From: Hirundichthys speculiger
Lineage: Eukaryota > Chordata > Actinopteri > Beloniformes > Exocoetidae
Direction: 5' to 3'
Assembly (NCBI GenBank): GCA_018398805.1
Contig: JAGFBZ010000258.1
Coordinates: 1,240,001 to 1,304,000 of the forward strand
Length of the DNA stretch: 64,000 bases
Every line of letters starts with the position of its first letter. The stretch's first letter is position 1. Shown here one piece after another: positions 58,405-64,000 of this stretch. The notes beneath the pieces were generated by a model. It worked only from the letters and a program-made list of their open reading frames with translations, searched no databases and was not told the DNA's origin. Made by a program: the position numbers and the translations under genes.

Positions 58405-60769
58405 GGCGGCGGCGGCAGCAGAAGACGCTCACTCAGAAATGACCGGTTACGTCTCAGCAGCGCCGCCTCCTTAATAAGCTGGACCAGTGCTGCATGCTCG
58501 CTGCAGTGTTGGCGAGGCGATCAGTGTGAACAGACTGGCAGGAACATGACAGAGGATGGACAGGGTTGGCCAGGTAGGTGGATTACTTCACCTGGGTGAC
58601 AAAAAAAATTGTTTTACACCTTGTGCTACACATTATAAAGTCTTTTATCATGCTCAAAAAAGAAAGAAAACAGTCCTTCTGTAAAATAGTTTTAGGCTCA
58701 ATTTGTGAATTCAATTGTGGATTATCTTGAGTGACAATGGCCGTGTTCCTGAGTCCATGTAGCTTTAAAAAACTGATCAAGGTGGAATACATCTGAGGGC
58801 TCCAAGGTCAAGAGCATGTAGCGCTAATTCCTTGGCCTTTCCACAGAGATTTCCCCAAAGTCCTTGACTCTTTTTCCAAAGTTATGATGAAAGTACTTTG
58901 ATACTTAGCATTGAGAAACAAATTTATTTTTTAAATTTGTCAATGATTCTCTAATAAAGTCTGACATAAAATGGTGAGTAACGAACCGTCCTTGGTTGGA
59001 AACATCATGAGCCAGCTGTTTCTAAATGAGCATGACATGGTTTCCGACCCCCACTGTGTTCAGTCAAATGATCAGTAGAGCAAAATAAGAGTTTTCAATA
59101 TTCTTCATTTTGCCGTTGGCATGAAGCAAGGATGGGTAGCTTCTTATTTGTTTGTGTGCATCCATCCTGTTGCTTCAAAAAAAAAAAGTGCACAAGTCCT
59201 GCCGGAAAGACAAGTTGCCTGACTGAGCTAGTCTTGGTTGCAAATCTGTGCTGTGCTTTCAGACATCAGTGCTTTAAGGAAAGGAGGGACCACCAAAAAA
59301 AAAAAAAAACATGTCATATAGTTCAAGAGTTCTAAATACATTTAAGTTGTTTAGATGCTATGATACTTGTGTTTAATAATTGTTCAGATTAAATAAATCA
59401 TATATCTTCAAGTTTTTGCTTCAGTGCCAAGTATTTAAAAGGATGAGCTTTTGTGGCTTTATTTGTTACACTTTAGTTTGACTAAAGACAACATCAAAGC
59501 CAATATTACAGTTCTGTTTGAAATTATAGCAAAAAGCAATATATCCACTAATGCAGCAGGGAGGACATTTAATTCAGCTTTAGAATCTTTCTTTCTTTTT
59601 AGAAATATGTGAATCTTTGACATATTGTCTTTTTTAAAAGCTGATCATCTTTAGGGCTGCAGCTAATTTCTTTTGCTTGCGGTTCAGCAGAAGTAAAACT
59701 CCTGCCAGTATAATACCTGGTGACTGCGTTTTAGAAAAGAGGAAGGACATGGTTTTCCCTCAGCAGCGGTCAGCTGCAGCAGACAAACAGAAAGGACAGA
59801 AAGTAGATTTAACTGCAGCTATCTCTGCTTCACTTCCTCTATCTTCAGGAGTGATTACAAACCACAGTCAGTCCCATCTGCTTAGTAAACGATGTTGATG
59901 ACAGACGAAAGAGGAACCTTAAATCAGAGCGGCTTTCTTCACACCAGTTCACCTCTGTGAGAACAGTCCAGCACACTGAGGGGTCCGACAACACGTGTGC
60001 AGGTCCAGTTTTACCCTGTTATGTGTTTACATGTACCACAAGGAACTGAATTACAGGTTTCATTTAGTTCATGCTCATGTTTTTCCCACATGAAGCTTGT
60101 CCATTACAGCATGCAGTCACACAGCCTCACCTCATTTAGCATTCACTTCATCTGTTAATTCAAATGTAACAGCAGCGAGGCAGATTTTCCATTCCAGGTG
60201 TCTCTAGTCTTGTGTAATGTTTTAGTTTTACATTTAACCCTCTCTCCGGGCAGTTATTTAAGCTGGGATTTTCATTCACATGTTCCACAGAGAGAATTTG
60301 TTGCTTTTCTCCCTTTATCATTCAGTTAAAACTAATGTTTTTTTTCTAAGCCTTCATATAGCAAGATGGTTAAAAATGAATACATGGGGAAGCATGAAGA
60401 TTCTATCAGAGGTGAGATGTGGGCCCAGCTTTAAGTGTGGCACTTCAGATATTGATCCTGATCTGGATTCATTTTACTTTTATTCAGCATTGGCAGATAT
60501 GCAGTCTACTCATCTCATTTTGTTTTGTTAAAGTGTGGCAGATTTAGACCTCAGTGTTGAATTTGGGAAATTCCAACTCTCATTTTTTTTTTTTACTGTT
60601 TTCTAAATGATTATCAATTGATGGTGGATCTATTTGTCAAAGTAATGTATCATATGTCAGAGAGCAGCTCCTTTACTGAATCAAACCTATAACAATCACT
60701 TGAGGCCTTCTTTTGAGTTTTGAAGGATGTTTTCTTCATTCAGCTTTGCCCTTTACCAACTAACTACAT
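58405..60769. other. Upstream region of tmem243, then intergenic
   Basis: The first about 150 bp are GC-rich (CCG repeats, GAGACGTAACCGGTCA on the minus strand) and are the likely tmem243 promoter. The remainder is AT-rich with A-runs and no recognised gene. Confidence 0.4.
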
Positions 60770-60774
60770 ATCCT

Positions 60775-61400
60775 CTTTCACCACCTCCAAAAATCTCTTC
60801 TTTGGTCTTCCTCTCTCTCTTGCCTGGCAGCTCCATCTCTCACATCCTTCTACCAATGTATTCACTGTCCCTCCTCTTTATATGTCCAAACCATCTCAAT
60901 ATAGACTCTCCGACTTTCTCTTCAAGAGCTCTAACCCTGGAGGTTCCCTAGATGTGATCATTCTTCATCCTATCCATCCTGATCACTCCCAAAGGAAATC
61001 TTACCATCTCCCTCTATATTACCTTCAGCCCTTCTTCCTGTCTCTGGGTCAGTGCTGCTGTCTCCAGGCCATGGAAGAGGCCTTGTCTCACTACAGTCTT
61101 GTAAACCGTTCCCTTCACTCTTGCTGCTGCTCTTCTATCACAGATGACTCCAGACACTCTTCTCCTCCCTTCCAGAAGGACAGAAACAGAAGTGGAAACA
61201 TTGTTGCACTTACAGTAAGCTTTCATCAGGTAATGGAATTGAATAGTGCTGTGGCTTATCCTGCCAATACAAACCTGCCTACATCAATTTTTTTCTTAAT
61301 GCACCTGAAAGCATCAACCACAGACTCTTGATCTTCTCAGAGAGAGTCAAGACTGATGGAGCCATACAGATGACATCATAGGAGTATAAGCCTTCCACCC
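60775..61400 (-). mobile_element. RTE-type LINE reverse-transcriptase C-terminal fragment
   Basis: The plus strand carries the reverse complement of a very common fish non-LTR retrotransposon: TTTGGTCTTCCTCTCTCTC, TGGCAGCTCCATCTCTCAC, TCCTTCTACCAATGTATTCA, ATGTCCAAACCATCTCAAT, CTCACTACAGTCTTGTAAAC, GACTCCAGACACTCTTCTCC. The 203-codon plus-strand frame across it is therefore antisense and not a gene. Confidence 0.85.
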
Positions 61401-62930
61401 CAGTCTTATTCTGGTATGAGGAAATCATTCCCTCACAGCTCAGTTTCACAAAGACAGTTGCAATCATCTCTGCCTCTCTGGGTGAGGAGGCAACAGGAAA
61501 GGAAATAAAACCCTTGCAGCTTTCTCAGCAAAAACAAAAAAAAAAAAAAAAAATGCACAGTGGAAAACAAGAGTGTCATTATAAACTGGAGTAAACCTGG
61601 CCTAAAGCTACATTCCTTCACAGCCTTGTGATTCACCGGGCTCCTTAAAACAAGCCCACAGCTTAACAGAGCTAACAAGAAAAAAAAAAAAATCAGGTTC
61701 ACATGTGCCCACATTAAACCCTGGACACTGGCTTTGAACAAACTAATCAGCAGTTTAGTGAGACGCTGGAAAGTTTCATAAATTTCTGCGCATAAATGGC
61801 CTGAAGAGAAGAACTGAATCCAGGATGCCACAGTCGTAAAAACCTGGAAGAGTCACGATATCAAGTAAAATCATAGAAAACTATGGAACCCATTTTTGTT
61901 ATTTGTGATAAAACAAATGAGGCTTTATAACTGTCATAAGGTCTGAGGTTTTCCTTCAAAGTGCAAGAATGGTACTGCTGAGCTGAGATTTAGAAATGAA
62001 TAATTATACATATGTAAAAAAAAAAAAAAAGAAAAGAAAATGTGTATGTAGAACATCACAAGGAAAAACATTTATTCATATTTGAGATGTTACTGAGAAG
62101 GTTTGTGATCATCTCTTCAGAAATCCAGAGTGAAGTAACTTCTTAAAACGTTTTAAAACTAAAAATGAGAGAGATGAGTCACATTTAATAACATTTAAAG
62201 CCAGAAAGGTGAATACATTCTTTAAAAATGTCATCAAGTCACATCTTTAAAGGATTGTCACCTGTCCTAAGGTGTTTAGATTAATTGAGCCGATAGTGGA
62301 ACAGCTGTGAAAAATTAAGATTCATAACAACATTAAATGTACATCTGAAAACACGAGACCTCAATGAATCAGCCATCAAAACACCCCTGATAGCTTTGAG
62401 GGCTTTTAGTTACGTCATCGCGCTACATTCTCAGGTATTATTTATAAACATAAATGGCTCGCATTGGCTGCAATAACATATGTTGTGCTCAAACGATAAA
62501 GTAAAAATACAACAAAAAGCTTAGACTACAACCACAAGATCCCAAAGGATATTAAAGCACCAAAGTGTCTGACCGTTAATGACACTGCCAGACATTTAAT
62601 TTACAATCACCTTGTCGTGGCTTAAAAATACCTTTAAAAATCACACAAACCGCACGTTAGCGTTTTAAAGTCAATTTTTTATCAAGTGAACCAACCATTT
62701 TTTATTTTTATTTTTTTAAGTTACGTCAAGAGTAAATAAAAAATATCAGAACCCCTAAAACACCCAGAAACTGGTAAAGTAAAAGACAACATTACTGCCT
62801 TTTTTTCTACCCCGAAGTGCCATTAGCTTATCGGAGCTTTAACCGTTCCAGGGCCAACTCAAAGCAGGCTAACGGAGCTAAGCTAAACAGCTCCAACGCC
62901 TCTCGAGAATAAACATTTTCATTACTTAGT
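61400..62930. other. Intergenic, AT-rich, no gene seen
   Basis: Contains A-runs near 61540, 61685 and 62020 and no recognised exon or element. Confidence 0.4.
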
Positions 62931-62972
62931 TTGCGAATAAGCTGCCGAGCCGCTCGTTTCCGTTGCGTTTAC

Positions 62973-63001
62973 CTGCCCCGCAGCTCTCGAAAAGGCTCCA
63001 T
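62973..63001 (-). CDS. Candidate first coding exon of an unidentified minus-strand gene
   Basis: In a GC-rich, CpG-containing segment (about 62930-63130) the minus strand has ATG in GCGATGG context, nine codons (MEPFRELRG) and then CAG followed by a GTAAAC donor, phase 2. No second exon was recognised down to tmem243, and the peptide matches no family I know. It may be an ordinary CpG promoter with a chance frame, or a noncoding first exon. Confidence 0.25.
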
Positions 63002-63261
63002 CGCAATTGGAACTCCGGAGAAGCTGAGCAATAGGGTCAGAAGCCCGGTAGCTCCAGTTCAGGCTGTTAAAGGGGAGTTACCGGTTACTATTGAGCCGAC
63101 CGATAGCTTCAGCGGCGCACGCGTAGGTCGACGAGGCTTCAGTAAACTTACAGAAACACAGTCTGTCAACTTTTTAACTACTCGAACTAATTCTTGACAC
63201 GTAAATTTGCCGCAAATAACCAGTGAGTATAATAATACTTAAGAGGTAGTAAAACGGTAGC

Positions 63262-63331
63262 AGACAATGGCAGGAATCGAACTCGTGACCTCATGGTGAC
63301 TTAAGCGCTTTATCAACTAAACTAGAGTTCT
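63262..63331 (-). pseudogene. tRNA-like relic (pseudo-tRNA or SINE head)
   Basis: On the minus strand, TAGTTTAGTTG fits the A-box pattern and AGTTCGATTCC is one base from the B-box consensus, 30 nt apart. A D-arm (GTTT/AAGC) and most of an anticodon arm with loop GTCACCA (anticodon would be CAC) can be drawn, but the T stem and acceptor stem pair poorly. Not a functional tRNA as it stands. Confidence 0.45.
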
Positions 63332-63599
63332 ACAGACAGTTCAATGTTGCGTTCAAACCGTTGCCGTAGCGCATGAAAACTATGTTCCTTGTTTCTTAAT
63401 GGTACAGTAATAGTTATCTGGCTAATAATGCTGCTGTTATGAATTTTATATTTTCTAATGAATATGGTGACGACAGAAAAGTGATTAAAAATCCACTAAA
63501 ACACAGCTGCAGACCTGCTAAGGCTGCACGCTTCATAATTTTGAGGAAGTGTTAAGGTCTTATATCAGTCAATCACAAAAAAATAATAATTATAACAAT

Positions 63600-63665
63600 A
63601 ATTAATTTTATGTACAAGCACCTTTCAAGAGATTCAAGGACACTACAGAATAAAAGCAAATATTT
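63600..63665 (+). repeat. Terminal fragment shared with the L2-like LINE at 30.1 kb
   Basis: GCACCTTTCAAGAGATTCAA with GGACACTACAGAATAAAAGC parallels GCACCTTTCAAAGCTCTCAA with GGATGCTTTACAGCAATAAA at 30078-30118. This is a short end fragment of the same repeat family. Confidence 0.55.
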
Positions 63666-64000
63666 TCTGTCACAAAACACAACAGGTTGATCTAAAAAAA
63701 AGCTAAAATATTAAAGTGAAACTAGCAGATGTTTCTGATAAGGAAAATAAAAGACAAATGAGGTTATTTTAATATCCCATAACTCACCTGCTGTTAATTT
63801 TCCCTGCAGAACCAAGGGATCATCTGTCTTTCTAATGACAAGTTAATAAGCACTAATCTCTTTGTGCCAGAGGAACAAATAAAGTTGTTGATCCCGGGAG
63901 GAAAGCCTCAGATGTGAGACGTGGGGTCCATACATAATCTCCCACTCATGTTACTATCACATGATGAGGGTGCGGGCCCTGAAATTACTCTCAGCCAAAG

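Noticed and set aside
60720..61331. 203-codon plus-strand open frame
   Set aside because: It is antisense to an RTE-type LINE fragment; no codon structure or family match in the plus sense.
63262..63331. Functional tRNA gene with anticodon CAC
   Set aside because: A- and B-box-like motifs are present but the acceptor and T stems do not pair properly; kept only as a relic.

Overview
The window is vertebrate, almost certainly teleost fish, genomic DNA. Genes are split into short exons with GT-AG introns. The introns and spacers are full of fish-type Tc1, hAT, L2/RTE LINE and tRNA-SINE remnants. Five protein-coding genes can be read, assigned by comparing translated exons with remembered vertebrate families; no database was searched.

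Layout: (1) 3.6-6.1 kb, minus strand: exons 1-2 of a C12orf56 homolog, the rest lying off the left edge. (2) 10.5-33.3 kb, plus strand: cd9, a tetraspanin, with two alternative first coding exons 7 kb apart and seven shared exons. (3) 33.8-40.9 kb, minus strand: cwf19l1 (14 exons), tail-to-tail with cd9. (4) 43.5-49.5 kb, plus strand: dmtf1 (16 coding exons), head-to-head with cwf19l1. (5) 53.1-58.4 kb, minus strand: tmem243 (4 exons), tail-to-tail with dmtf1, the same neighbour pair as in mammals. The last 5.6 kb holds a LINE remnant, a GC-rich segment that may be the first exon of a further minus-strand gene, and a tRNA-like relic.

The genes do not form a pathway: a tetraspanin membrane organiser, a splicing/debranching-related protein, a Myb-like transcription factor, a small membrane protein and an uncharacterised protein. 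Most striking is that three of the five genes (C12orf56 homolog, cwf19l1, dmtf1) each carry exactly one surplus base in an otherwise well-conserved exon, each in or beside a short G/C run and each causing a premature stop. That points to uncorrected sequence or assembly indels rather than three pseudogenes. Other points of interest are the cd9 alternative starts, a 0.9-kb fold-back element built of short AT subrepeats with a miniature sister copy, a pair of oppositely oriented hAT MITEs with 8-bp target duplications in and downstream of dmtf1, and a THAP-like relic linked to a dispersed repeat.
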